A stretch of DNA of 64,000 nt. It comes from Neodontobutis hainanensis. Lineage: Eukaryota > Chordata > Actinopteri > Gobiiformes > Odontobutidae. The notes beneath the pieces were generated by a model. The model made no database searches. It had not been told where the DNA came from and saw nothing but the letters and a program-made list of their open reading frames with translations. Of the stretch, positions 45,188-57,779 are shown piece after piece (positions within the stretch are counted from its first letter, which is position 1; each line of letters starts with the position of its first letter). The position numbers and the translations under genes were made by a program. The stretch covers positions 69,501 through 133,500 of the forward strand of contig JALDNG010000456.1 of the NCBI GenBank assembly GCA_024349245.1, written 5' to 3'.

Positions 45188-48100
45188 CAGACCAGGACCA
45201 GACCAGACCAGGACTAGACCAGACCTAACCAGACCAGACCAGGACCAGACCAGACCTAACCAGACCAGACCAGACCTAACCAGACCAGACCTAACCAGAC
45301 CAGACCAGACCAGCAGCAGACCAGACCAGCAGAAGACCAGGACTAGACCAGACCAGGACCAGACCAGACCAGACCAGGACTAGACCAGACCAGGACTAGA
45401 CCAGACCTAACCAGACCAGACCAGACCAGGACTAGACCAGACCTAACCAGACCAGACCAGGACTAGACCAGACCAGGACTAGACCAGACCAGACCAGGAC
45501 TAGACCAGACCTAACCAGACCAGAGCAGCAGCAGACCTAACCAGACCAGACCAGGACTAGACCAGACCAGCAGCAGACCAGACCAGGACCAGACCAGACC
45601 AGACCAGGACTAGACCAGACCTAACCAGACCAGGACTAAACCAGACCTAACCAGACCAGGACCAGACCAGACCAGGACTAGACCAGACCAGGACCAGACC
45701 AGACCAGACCAGACCAGGACTAGACCAGACCAGGACTAGACCAGACCAGACCAGACCAGACCAGGACTAGACCAGACCTAACCAGACCAGGACCAGACCA
45801 GACCAGACCAGGACTAGACCAGACCTAACCAGACCAGACCAGACCAGGACTAGACCAGACCAGGACAAGACCAGACCAGACCAGGACTAGACCAGACCTA
45901 ACCAGACCAGACCAGGACTAGACCAGACCAGACCAGGACTAGACCAGACCTAACCAGACCAGACCAGGACTAGACCAGACCTAACCAGACCAGACCAGGA
46001 CTAGACCAGACCAGGACTAGACACGACCTAACCAGACCAGACCTAACCAGACCAGACCTAACCAGACCAGCAGAAGACCAGACCAGGACTAGACCAGACC
46101 AGACCAGGACTAGACCAGACCAGCAGCAGACCAGACCAGCAGAAGACCAGACCAGGACTAGACCAGACCAGACCAGGACTAGACCAGACCAGCAGCAGAC
46201 CAGACCAGCAGAAGACCAGACCTGGACTAGACCAGACCAGGACTAGACCAGACCTAACCAGACCAGACCTAACCAGACCAGACCAGCAGCAGACCTAACC
46301 AGACCAGACCAGGACTAGACCAGACCAGCAGCAGACCAGACCAGGACTAGACCAGACCTAACCAGACCAGACCAGGACTAGACCAGACCTAACCAGACCA
46401 GACCAGCAGCAGACCTAACCAGGACTAAACCAGACCAGCAGCAGACCAGTCCAGGACTAGACCAGACCTAACCAGACCAGACCAGCAGCAGACCTAACCA
46501 GACCAGGACCAGGACCAGACCAGACCAGGACTAGACCAGACCAGCAGCAGACCAGACCAGAACAGGACTAGACCAGACCTAACCAGACCAGACCAGCAGC
46601 AGACCTAACCAGGACTAGACCAGACCAGCAGCAGACCAGTCCAGGACTAGACCAGACCTAACCAGACCAGACCAGCAGCAGACCTAACCAGACCAGGACC
46701 AGGCCAGACCAGACCAGACCAGGACCAGGACTAGACCAGACCAGGACTAGGCCAGACCAGACCAGGACTAGACCAGACCTAACCAGACCAGACCAGCAGC
46801 AGACCTAACCAGACCAGACCAGGACTAGACCAGACCAGCAGCAGACCAGACCAGGACCAGATCAGACCAGACCAGACCAGGACTAGACCAGACCTAACCA
46901 GACCAGGACTAAACAAAACCTAACCAGACCAGGACCAGACCAGACCAGACCAGGACTAGACCAGACCAGACCAGACCAGGACTAGACCAGACCAGGACTA
47001 GACCAGACCAGACCAGACCAGACCAGGACTAGACCAGACCTTACCAGACCAGACCAGGACTAGACCAGACCTAACCAGACCAGGACCAGACCAGACCAGA
47101 CCAGGACTAGACCAGACCTAACCAGACCAGACCAGACCAGGACTAGACCAGACCAGGACAAGACCAGACCAGACCAGGACTAGACCAGACCTAACCAGAC
47201 CAGACCAGGACTAGACCAGACCAGACCAGGACTAGACCAGACCTAACCAGACCAGACCAGGACTAGACCAGACCTAACCAGACCAGACCAGGACTAGACC
47301 AGACCTAACCAGACCAGACCAGGACTAGACCAGACCAGACCAGGACTAGACACGACCTAACCAGACCAGACCTAACCAGACCAGACCAGACCTAACCAGA
47401 CCAGACCAGCAGAAGACCAGACCAGGACTGGGCCAGACCAGCCAGGACTAGAGCCAGACCAGCAGCAGACCAGGCCAGCAGAAGACCAGACCAGGACTAG
47501 ACCAGACCAGACCAGGACTAGACCAGACCAGCAGCAGACCAGACCAGCAGAAGACCAGACCTGGACTAGACCAGACCAGGACTAGACCAGACCTAACCAG
47601 ACCAGACCTAACCAGACCAGACCAGGACTAGACCAGACCTAACCAGACCAGACCAGACCTAACCAGACCAGACCTAACCAGACCAGACCAGACCAGCAGC
47701 AGACCAGACCAGCAGAAGACCAGGACTAGACCAGACCAGGACCAGACCAGGACCAGACCAGACCTAACCAGACCAGACCAGGACCAGACCAGACCAGACC
47801 AGGACCAGACCAGGACCAGACCAGACCAGACCAGACCAGACCAGACCAGGACTAGACCAGACCAGGACCAGACCAGGACCAGACCAGACCTAACCAGACC
47901 AGACCAGGACCAGACCAGGACCAGACCAGACCAGACCAGGACTAGACCAGACCTAACCAGACCAGACCTAACCAGACCAGACCAGACCAGACCAGACCAG
48001 GACCAGACCAGACCTAACCAGACCAGACCAGGACCAGACCAGACCTAACCAGACCAGACCAGGACTAGACCAGACCTAACCAGACCAGACCAGACCAGGA

Positions 48101-50742
48101 CTAGACCAGACCAGACCAGACCAGACCAGACCAGGACTAGACACGACCTAACCAGACAAGACCAGACCAGGACTAGACCAGACCAGGACTAGACCAGACC
48201 AGGACCAGACCAGACCAGGACTAGACACGACCTAACCAGACCAGACCAGGACTAGACCAGACCTAACCAGACCAGACCAGGACTAGACCAGACCTAACCA
48301 GACCAGACCAGGACCAGGCCAGACCAGACCAGCAGCAGACCAGACCAGGACTAGACCAGACCTAACCAGACCAGACCAGGACCAGACCAGACCAGGACTA
48401 GACCAGGACTAGACCAGACCAGCAGCAGACCAGACCAGCAGAAGACCAGACCAGGACTAGACCAGACCAGGACTAGACCAGACCTAACCAGACCAGACCA
48501 GGACTAGACCAGACCTAACCAGACCAGACCAGGACCAGACCAGACCAGGACTAGACCAGACCTAACCAGACCAGACCAGGACAAGACCAGACCAGACCAG
48601 GACTAGACCAGACCTAACCAGACCAGACCAGACCAGACCAGGACCAGACCAGACCTAACCAGCAGCAGACCTAACCAGACCAGACCAGGACCAGACCAGG
48701 ACCAGACCAGACCTAACCAGACCAGACCAGGACCAGACCAGACCTAACCAGACCAGACCAGGACTAGACCAGACCTAACCAGACCAGACCAGACCAGACC
48801 AGGACTAGACCAGACCAGACCAGACCAGACCAGGACTAGACACGACCTAACCAGACAAGACCAGACCAGGACTAGACCAGACCAGGACTAGACCAGACCA
48901 GGACCAGACCAGACCAGGACTAGACACGACCTAACCAGACCAGACCAGGACTAGACCAGACCTAACCAGACCAGACCAGGACTAGACCAGACCTAACCAG
49001 ACCAGGACCAGGCCAGACCAGACCAGCAGCAGACCAGACCAGGACTAGACCAGACCTAACCAGACCAGACCAGGACCAGACCAGACCAGGACTAGACCAG
49101 GACTAGACCAGACCAGCAGCAGACCAGACCAGCAGAAGACCAGACCAGGACTAGACCAGACCAGGACTAGACCAGACCTAACCAGACCAGACCAGGACTA
49201 GACCAGACCTAACCAGACCAGACCAGGACTAGACCAGACCTAACCAGACCAGACCAGGACAAGACCAGACCAGACCAGGACTAGACCAGACCTAACCAGA
49301 CCAGACCAGACCAGACCAGGACCAGACCAGACCTAACCAGCAGCAGACCTAACCAGACAAGACCAGGACCAGACCAGACCAGACCAGGACTAGACCAGAC
49401 CAGGACTAGACCAGACCAGCAGCAGACCTAACCAGACCAGACCAGGACTAGACCAGACCAGGACTAGACCAGACCAGCAGCAGACCAGACCAGGACTAGA
49501 CCAGGACTAGACCAGACCAGACCAGGACTAAACCAGACCAGCAGAAGACCAGACCAGGACCAGGACCAGACCAGACCAGCAGCAGACCTAACCAGACCAG
49601 ACCAGCAGCAGACCAGACCAGGACTAGACCAGACCAGGACTAGACCAGACCTAACCAGACCAGACCAGGACCAGACCAGACCAGGACTAGACCAGACCAG
49701 ACCAGACCAGGACTAGACCAGACCAGACCAGGACTAGACCAGACCTAACCAGACCAGACCAGGACCAGGACCAGACCAGACCAGGACTAGACCAGACCAG
49801 GACTAGACCAGACCAGACCAGACCAGGACTAGACCAGACCTAACCAGACCAGGACTAGACCAGACCTAACCAGACCAGGACCAGACCAGACCAGGACTAG
49901 ACCAGACCTAACCAGACCAGACCAGACCAGGACTAGACCAGACCAGACCAGACCAGACCAGACCAGGACTAGACCAGACCTAACCAGACCAGGACTAGAC
50001 CAGACCAGGACTAGACCAGACCTAACCAGACCAGACCAGGACAAGACCAGACCAGACCAGGACTAGACCAGACCAGGACTAGACCAGCAGAAGACCAGAC
50101 CAGGACTAGACCAGACCAGACCAGGACTAGACCAGACCTAACCAGACCAGACCAGGACTAGACCAGACCAGACCAGGACTAGACCAGACCAGGACAAGAC
50201 CAGGACTAGACCAGACCAGACCAGACCAGGACTAGACCAGACCTAACCAGACCAGACCAGACCAGCAGAAGACCAGACCAGGACCAGGACTAGACCAGAC
50301 CAGCAGCAGACCTAACCAGACCAGACCAGCAGCAGACCAGACCAGGACCAGGACTAGACCAGACCAGGACTAGACCAAACCTAACCAGACCAGACCAGGA
50401 CCAGACCAGACCAGACCAGACCAGACCAGACCAGACCAGACCTAACCAGACCAGACCAGGACCAGCAGAAGACCAGACCAGGACTAGACCAGACTAGCAG
50501 CAGACCAGACCAGGACTAGACCAGACCTAACCAGACCAGACCAGCAGCAGACCTAACCAGACCAGACCAGGACCAGACCAGACCAGACCAGGACTAGACC
50601 AGACCAGGACTAGACCAGACCAGACAAGGACTAGACCAGACCTAACCAGACCAGACCAGGACTAGACCAGGCCTAACCAGACCAGACCAGGACTAGACCA
50701 GACCTAACCAGACCAGACCAGCAGCAGACCAGACCAGGACCA
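45188..50742. repeat. ACCAG-derived minisatellite, unit 2 (5.56 kb)
   Basis: Same pentamer-based array as in unit 1, six times longer. Variants AGGACTAG, ACCTAACC, CAGCAGCAG, CAGCAGAAG and the rare ACACGACC are arranged in larger repeats: the context of ACACGACC at 48,141 recurs at 48,840 (period 699) for at least 300 bp, and a CAGTCC-bearing segment at 46,441 recurs at 46,631 (period 190). Followed immediately by CTGAGTCCTGACCTGGTCTG, with the pentamer inverted. Open frames on both strands are artefacts. Confidence 0.95.
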
Positions 50743-51370
50743 GCTGAGTCCTGACCTGGTCTGGACAGAGGTGGAGCTGTGTAAAGTGTGAGTCTGTTGT
50801 TTATCTCTGGGACCTTTGTTAAGACACTGTCTACATTTGTTTTCTTTGTATCAGAAAGTTTCAAAATGATGTTCTGGACAAAGCTGTAGAAATATTAGAG
50901 TCTTTAAAGTTCAGTGTTTTACAGATAAATATTTATTAAGAAAAATGGAAAATGATGCAATGTCCAAATACTCAGCCTTGTAATAGTTTCCAGAGGATTT
51001 TATTCTGTTGTACATCAATGAAGCTGGCCTTTTTTCACTTGAGGATCAGCTGAAAAATTCTCCAATTGTTAGACTAAAGCTTAATTAAGTTTATGTAAAA
51101 GTATAGGAGTCAGATAGACATAGTTTAAGTTTAGTTCTAACAATGTGTATTGAACATTTTATATAAACTATCCAAAATAAAACCACACTTAAAATATATA
51201 CCAAAAAAAAAATTATTAAAGCTAGTTATTTTTATTTTCAAAGGCCCTGAGTTGGTGCTGTGTGCATCATGTTCATATTTCCACAGAAACCTACAGATAT
51301 TTTTACCTCCAAAGTGTTTGTGTGTAAATGCTGTTCTATTGAAATAAAAAAGACCATATATTGTGTTTTA
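50743..51370. other. Unit 2 tail and junction with unit 3
   Basis: The first 300 bp match the unit-1 tail. After TTTTTTCACTTGAGG (51,046) the sequence is unique to this site up to 51,375, where unit 3 starts. No gene is recognised. Confidence 0.5.
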
Positions 51371-51379
51371 GACATTTAT

Positions 51380-52260
51380 TTTTATTTGTCAAATTGACAA
51401 AATGAAGTGTTGGCCATATTTATTGTAGACAACAGGAACTGTAAACTCAAAAATCTCTTTACATTTAAACCTGAAGTTATTATACATCTGTAAAGAACAA
51501 AAACAGAAATAAATATTCACACATTCCACTTCCTGTTTCCACATTTCATCAGCTCTTATCCTCAGCTGCGACTGTGACCTGACAACTTTTATTTGTTAAA
51601 TGTGTGACTTAAACAATTGGGTAAAATAAAATGTAATTATAAAAGATTATATAAGTCTTAAGAATCTTGTAAATAAACACATGCATTGTGTTGGTGTGAT
51701 AGAAAACAAAGCAAGCAGTGCCTAAAACCAAACTAAATCAGTAGAAAACAATTTTTTTTTCATACATGTGCATGGTACTAGGCTAGTTCTATGAATACAG
51801 GGTGAGTGGAAGTGACTAGGTCACATGACCTGAAAGCTATTGAAAAAAAAACCCATATTTGTATTTTTTTTTTTTAAACATACAAAATATAAAATAAAGT
51901 AAAAGATAAGTAGAAAAAAGAGTTGTGCCTGGTTATGGATCTAGATTAGATCCATTATTTTAAAGAGGTTTGGAGAAAATCCATTTGTTTCTCTTGAAGC
52001 TATTGAATCCACTTGTGCTGTAATGTCCCGCTGTAAAAGTCTGGTCTGTTCAGAACGAGAGTCCCTCTGAGGCTGGACATCAGCTCAGACACTGAGCTTT
52101 AATCAAACCTGAGTCTGTTTGAAATCCTGTCTTTTGAGAATTATATCAGGTCCTCATATAAATGTTGGTTTGGAAATGTTGGGCCTGGATGTTTTTTTTT
52201 GTATGCAACAATAAAATAGTTATTTACAGTATATGATTATATAAATCATTAGACCCCACA
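51380..52260. other. Unit 3 left arm, non-coding
   Basis: Aligns with 13,035-13,670 and 25,155-25,490 plus about 28,006 onward. Nothing coding is recognised. Confidence 0.5.
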
Positions 52261-52264
52261 TTTA

Positions 52265-52548
52265 CATTTACAATACGCCTGAAAACACATCTCTTCCATC
52301 AACACCTGACTGACAAACACTGAATTCTAATTCCTTTCGATTGATTCCTACTCTATTAAAAAAAAAAAAAAAAAATCCTATTCTTAGCTGTGGATACTGT
52401 GCAGGGATGCAACTGACTAGTTTTTGTGCACTTATGCTTTATGTCATCTTGTGTTGTTAAAATTGCTTCTATTATTTTCCTCACTTGTAAGTCACTTTGG
52501 ATAAAAGTGTCTGCTAAATGACTAAATGTAAATGTTTAAATGTTTTAT
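52265..52548 (+). mobile_element. LINE2 (L2) 3'-end fragment
   Basis: Carries AACACATCTCTTCCATCAAC and the L2 terminus TTGGATAAAAGTGTCTGCTA followed by AAATGACTAAATGTAAATG. It lies directly before an LTR fragment, the same arrangement as at 29.4 kb, so the L2-LTR junction predates the split of units 2 and 3. Confidence 0.8.
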
Positions 52549-52840
52549 ATTAACTGTATGTTATATGCTCTCACTCCTGCTCCAGTTCATATGCTTATCC
52601 ACATACAGCTAAAGACATTAAGTCATAAGTGTATCTCCCATTAGCACCATGCTAATCCAAACTAGACAAAGACATCACTTTACACTACATCTAATCATTG
52701 TTCAGGGACACGCTGTCCTGTACACTTAGTGGCATATACACATAAACCTATTCACATCTATGACTGCCACGTCAGCTCATTACACGTCCATCCAAGACCC
52801 TGGAGCTGAGAGGCGGGCATAATGTACACCTATAAAAACT
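52549..52840 (+). mobile_element. ERV LTR (U3) fragment at 3' end of zinc-finger array 3
   Basis: Same LTR portion as at 29,449-29,758, with an intact TATAAAAACTTCA box near 52,831. It ends at the stop codon of array 3. Confidence 0.75.
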
Positions 52841-53965
52841 TCAGGATGCAGAGTCTAATTGTGGTCCACACTTCCCCATTTCCACCTCAGTGTGTTTCTT
52901 TAAGTGTCGAGAAGAAGTCCATTTAGAGTAAAATATCTCTCCACACAGCTCACATGGTATCACCAACTCTCGAGTGTGTTCAGAGTAATGTGTCCTAAAA
53001 TAACTTGAACTTTTAAATGTTTTCCACAATAGTCACAATAGTACGGTCTGTGTCCAGTGTGGATGAGCTGGTGTTGTTCTAAATGACCTGCCTGTGAAAA
53101 TGTCTTCCCACACTGGTCACAGCTGTAAGGCTTCTCTCCAGTGTGGATGCGCTGGTGTTGTTTTAAATCACCTGCTCGTGAAAATGTCTTCCCACACAGG
53201 TCACAGCTGTAAGGCTTCTCTCCAGTGTGGATGAGCTGGTGTCTTTTAAATGACTTGCCTGTGAAAATGTCTTCCCACACAGGTCACAGCTGTAAGGCTT
53301 CTCTCCAGTGTGGATGCGCTGGTGTATTTTTAATTCCCCTGCTCGTAAAAATGTCTTCCCACACAGGTCACAGCTGTAAGGCTTCTCTCCAGTGTGGATG
53401 CGCTGGTGTATTTTTAATTCCTGTGCTTGTAAAAATGTCTTCCCACACAGTCACAGCTGTAAGGCTTCTCTCAGAGTGGATGAGCTGGTGTTGTTTTAAA
53501 TTACTTGCCTGTGAAAATGTCTTCCCACACTGGTCACAGCTGTAGGGCTTCTCTCCAGTGTGGATGCGCTGGTGTTGTTTTAAACTACCTGCATGTGAAA
53601 ATGTCTTCCCACACAAGTCACAGCTGTAAGGCTTCTCTCCAGTGTGGATGCGCTGGTGTATTTTTAATTCACCTGCTCGTAAAAATGTCTTCCCACACAG
53701 GTCACAGCTGTAAGGCTTCTCTCCAGTGTGGATGCGCTGGTGTTTGTTTAAATCACCTGAATGTGAAAATGTCTTCCCACACAGGTCACAGCTGTAAGGC
53801 TTCTCTCCAGTGTGGATGCGCTGGTGTTTGTTTAAATCACCTGAATGTGAAAATGTCTTCCCACACAGGTCACAGCTGTAAGGCTTCTCCAGTGTGGATG
53901 CGCTGGTGTCTTTTGAGACTCTGCACAGTGGTAAACTTGTTCCCACACTGGTCGCACGTCTGCAT
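52841..53965 (-). pseudogene. C2H2 zinc-finger array 3 (13 fingers, frameshifted)
   Basis: From ATG 53,965 (MQTCDQCGNKFTT) to the stop beside 52,841, thirteen fingers at 84-bp spacing, with the same last two fingers (FRTHYSEH and IPCELCGEIF types). The longest clean part is fingers 2-6 (53,368-53,946). Frame breaks: CT missing in the first linker near 53,888, C missing near 53,470, G missing near 53,448, a base near 53,250 and a C missing near 53,025. Two adjacent fingers (SHSGDLNKHQRIH) are identical in protein and nearly so in DNA, a recent duplication. Pseudogene or mis-assembled gene. Confidence 0.8.
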
Positions 53966-53969
53966 TATA

Positions 53970-54270
53970 GAAGCAGTGGCTGTAGTCAGCTTCTTTATTT
54001 AATGAGAGTTTGCTTCTGACCAAGGATCCCTTGTTTCTCTGTAAGAAACAGAAATGTAAAAGTGAGAAAAAGATCACCTTAACAAGTTCTCAACATCTCA
54101 CCAACTTGGGGTCAACCGGTTAAAAACAGCAGAAAAAAAGACAAAACAAAAAAAAAATAAAATAAAATAATAAAAGGCTTATTGGATTAGATAAGAAACA
54201 CCTTCACGTTAACGTTGAGTTTAACCAGTTGAACTCAGAAAAAAAAATAAAAATAAAAAAATAAAATGAA
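53970..54270. other. Array 3 upstream spacer
   Basis: Contains the conserved minus-strand acceptor (TTTCTTACAG before AGAAACAAGG) and A-rich runs. A segment at 54,177-54,210 repeats in diverged form at 61,548-61,585, on the other side of the composite insertion. Confidence 0.45.
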
Positions 54271-54279
54271 TTAAAGCAT

Positions 54280-54417
54280 AGCGGCGATAAAGGCCCTCGC
54301 CTCCCTTGCGACCGCTGGGACACATGTACTCGGATGATTGCATTTCGTGCTTTAAAGCGTAAACTTCACGATAATGTCAAATAACTGGGCCTGTGCTGCT
54401 GCTTGAATCTTCTTCTG
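54280..54417. mobile_element. Left part of the dispersed repeat split by the Gypsy element
   Basis: Starts near AAAGGCCCTCGCCTCCC and includes GGGCCTGTGCTGCTGCTTGA. The matching right part starts at 59,564 (CGGGCCTGTGCTACTGCTGG). The element's last five bases before the Gypsy LTR are TTCTG. Confidence 0.5.
54413..54417. repeat. Gypsy target-site duplication, left (TTCTG)
   Basis: Matches 59,564-59,568 exactly. Five bases is the usual size for Ty3/Gypsy integrases. Confidence 0.9.
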
Positions 54418-54823
54418 TGTCATGTCCTAGTGTTGTGTGTTTATCTGTTTATGTATTGTATTTCATTTACTGTGTTTTATTGTGGAATCACTAAACCCTG
54501 TCTGTGTTCCAGATTGTCTTCCTGCCCTGGTGTCTTTCCCTCCACTGTGATTACCTGCTCCGCCCTAATGTGTTCCACCTGTGTCTCATTGTGTTCCCTT
54601 TATAGTCTGTGTGTTTTCCCCTGTCCTGTGCCAGATTGTCTTTTCCTTAGTGTGAGCTTTCCAGCGTTTCTTTGTATTGCATTCTAGTATTTTTGACCCT
54701 TGCATTGTCTTGTGATTACGTCTCTCGGATTTTGGACTTGTAACTTTGACTCGGAAAATAAAGAACGTCAAAGCTCTGCCTTCGTGGGATCTGCTTTGTG
54801 AGTCCTTTTGCCTGGTCCTGACA
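54418..54823 (+). mobile_element. Gypsy 5' LTR
   Basis: A 406-bp LTR, TGTCATGTCC...GGTCCTGACA. It differs from the 3' LTR by about four substitutions and one T-run length change, roughly 1 percent by eye, so the insertion is recent. An AATAAAGAA polyadenylation-type signal lies near 54,758. Confidence 0.95.
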
Positions 54824-54842
54824 GTACAATCTGGCCACGAAC

Positions 54843-56101
54843 ATGAACTCCGCAGATCCAGTGCGTGCCGCTCTGCAGGCACAGGGACAACGGATTCATC
54901 ACCAGGAGGAACAGCTGGTGTTGCTCCAGCGTGAGATGAGGGCTTCAGCAGAGAGCCATGGCGGGCTTATTCCCACCTGTCTACACAAATTGGATCGTCG
55001 TTGAGCGGATGCAGAGGCAGGAGGCTGCGTCATTGTCAGCGGAGAGTGCGGTTACTGACCAGGTGCCAGCTGAAGAGACCCGAGTACGGTCATTCGGGAG
55101 CCAGCACATATTCGGCTGTCTAGCCGGAGAGATTCACGGGTGAGTCGGGGATTGTCGTCCCTTCTTGTCCCAATGTAAGCTGCACTTTGAGTTTCAAGAG
55201 TCCTCTTTTCCATCAGATCGGGCTAAGATAGCCTACATTATCTCATATTTGTCCGGCCGTGCGAGCATGGGCCACAGCTGAATGGGATAGAGAGTCAGCA
55301 GCTTGCAACTCGTTACCTTTGTTTTTAGAGACATTTACTCGAGTTTTTCAAACCATCACGCCGGGCCGTGAAGCAGCGAAGGCACTAGTAACGTTGAGAC
55401 AGGAACGTCGTAGCGTCTTTGATTATGCTATTGAGTTTCGCACATTAGCAGCAGACAGTGGGTGGAATCAACTAGCTCTTGTGGATGCATTTTTCAATGG
55501 TCTGTCTGAAAGAGTCAAGGACTATCTGACCCCGCTTGATCTACCCACCGAACTCGACGCTCTAATTGCCTTGGCGTCTAGGATAGATAATAGACTTCGG
55601 GAGAGAGTGAGATTCCGCTCTCAGACAGACAGTTACCTGGGAAGGAGGGGGGCCTCTAGGGAGGAGGTTTTTTCGGTGCCCGCTAGTTCTGCTCCTGCCT
55701 CCCCCCTTCTAACTGAGGAACCCATGCAGATGGGTCGGACCAGGCTCTCGTCTGCTGAGAGGAATCGACGCATGAGGGAGGGGCGTTGCATCTACTGTGG
55801 TCAGCTGGGCCATTTCCTCTCCACGTGTCCAGTGAGACAAGGAGGTAGATCACCTAGAACCTCCATTCTGGTAAGCCCGGCTATTATGAGGACTGATATC
55901 AGACGACAACTCTCCAAGATCCGGTTAACTAACACTTCTCACTCTCGCAACCTTCCAGCGCTGATTGATTCGGGAGCTGATGCCAACTTTATGGACAGCG
56001 ATCTTGCTGCTGAGTTGGGACTATCCATAATTCCTTTGGACTCGCCAAGGAGGCTACCGCTCTTGATGGCGGCTTCTATGCACTGTTACTCACCACACTA
56101 G
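54843..56101 (+). pseudogene. Gypsy gag and protease, broken
   Basis: Gag begins at ATG 54,843 (MNSADPVRAALQAQGQRI), 19 bases after the LTR, and meets TGA at 55,002-55,004. The main remaining frame (55,259-56,101) holds the capsid-like region (FLETFTRVFQ, LVDAFFNGLSERVKDYL, LIALASRIDNRLRER), a CCHC zinc knuckle CIYCGQLGHFLSTC (about 55,787-55,830) and the aspartic-protease motif LIDSGADANF (about 55,961-55,990) with the catalytic Asp. The frame is lost at 56,101. Gag would form the particle; protease would process it. Confidence 0.85.
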
Positions 56102-56345
56102 CCCGGTAGTTCTGTCTTTTCCGGATCATCATTCCGAGAGACTCAGTTTTTCCTGTTCCACTCATCTATGCACCCTGTGATCTTGGGCTACCCCTGGCTC
56201 ATTCTACATAACCGCACATAGACTGGTCATCGGGAGTTATATTATCGTGGGGAGATCAGTGCAGATCCCGGTGTTTCCAGTCCTCCTCTTCCGTTCCTGA
56301 TGCGGGTGGAGAGACTCTCTCATCAGAGGAGACCCTAGCGCAGAT

Positions 56346-57730
56346 TTGGCTACAGTTCCTGAGGTCTACTGGGAACTACGAGAGGTGTTCAATAAGGTAA
56401 AGGCAACCACCCTTCCACCACATCGGCCGTATGACTGTGCCATCGAACTCCTCCTGGAGCTTTTCCACCTAAGGGACGGTTGTACTCCCTATCCAACCGG
56501 GAGCGGGCGGTCATGGATGAATACATAGATTCTTCACTCAAGACTGGTATTATCCGTCCTTCCTCCTCCCCGTCGGTGCTGGATTCTTCTTTGTTGATAA
56601 GAAGGACAAGACACTTCGCCCTTGCATCGATTACCGGGGATTGAATGACATCACAGTGAAGAACAGGTACCCCCTTCCATTAATCGCTTCTTGCTTTGAA
56701 CTGTTACAGGGGCTAAAGTTTTTACTGAAGTTGGACTTAAGAAATGCGTATCACTTGGTCAGAATCAGAGAGGGTGACGAGTGGAAGACTGCTTTCAACA
56801 CCCCTAGTGGCCATTACGAGTACTTAGTAATGCCATTTGGGTTGACTAATGCGCCTGCGGTTTTTCAGGCTCTGGTTAATGATGTACTAAGAGAAATGCT
56901 GAACAAATTTGTCTTTGTGTACCTTGATGACATTCTCATTTTTTCCCTGATTTAGAGACTCACATTGTTCACGTCAAACAGGTGCTTGGCAAACTTCTGA
57001 GAATCAGCTGTATGTTAAGGCTGAGAAGTGTGAATTTCATGTACCCTCAGTGTCATTCTTAGGTATGGTAATCGCTGAGGGGGTGCTGAAGATGGACCGG
57101 GCAAGATTCAAGCCGTGGCTGAGTGGCCTACCCCCTCTTGTCGTAAGGGGCGTTCAGCGCTTCCTAGGATTTGCCAATTTCTACCGCAAGTTCATCAAAA
57201 ATTTCAGTTCTATTGCAGCTCCGTTGCATGCTCTCACCTCTTCCAAGGTCCAGTTTTCCTGGTCTCCTAGGGCTCAGGCTGCCTTCCAGTGGTTGAAGGA
57301 CTGTTTTACATCCGCTCCTATACTCGCTCTCCCAGACACCAACCGCCAGTTCATGGTAGAAGTGGATGCTTGGATTCGGGAGTGGGGCAATTCTGTCACA
57401 GAGGTCAGTCGATGATGATAAGATACATCCTTGTGCATTCTTGTCCAAAAGCTTTCTCCAACAGAACAGAATTATGGCGTCGGAGATAGAGAGTTGCTGG
57501 CAATTAAAGTAGCTCTGGAGGAGTGGAGACATCTCCTGGAGGGTGCGCGCAACCTTTTCTAGTTTGGACTGATCACAAGAATCTTGAATACCTTAAGGCA
57601 GCCAAGAGATTGAATCCCGACAGGCCCGATGGGCTCTATTCTTTTCAGATTTAATTTTACCGTATCATATCGCCCAGGCTCCAAGAATATCAAGGCTGAC
57701 TCTCTCTCCAGACTGTTTCTCCTGACAGAG
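56346..57730 (+). pseudogene. Gypsy reverse transcriptase and RNase H, broken
   Basis: Fragments in several frames. 56,346-56,640: PEVYWELREVFNKVKA and the region before the polymerase. 56,641-56,955: RT fingers and palm with LLKLDLRNAYHLVRI (motif A), PFGLTNAPAVFQALVNDVL and the catalytic VYLDDILIF. 57,050-57,415: RT thumb/connection (QRFLGFANFYRKFIKNF, FSWSPRAQAAFQWLK) into RNase H start (FMVEVDA). RNase H continues in broken frames to about 57,720. Frame breaks near 56,455, 56,580, 56,955 and 57,375. Confidence 0.88.
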
Positions 57731-57779
57731 ACCTAAAGAGGCTTCCTCCATCCTGCCAGGCTCCTGTTTTGTGGGGGCC

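Larger units (their letters stand above)
25155..51046. repeat. Segmental duplication unit 2
   Basis: Second copy of the unit, interrupted by four insertions relative to unit 1: 25,496-28,005 (contains a 1.1-kb inverted-repeat element), an L2 copy near 28.6-29.4 kb, a tRNA-headed repeat at 32.79-33.2 kb, and the 5.56-kb LTR insertion. Its minisatellite is six times longer. At several sites in the promoter block it shares variants with unit 3 against unit 1 (for example GATATGAACTCTTCACGCG), so units 2 and 3 look like sisters. Confidence 0.9.
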
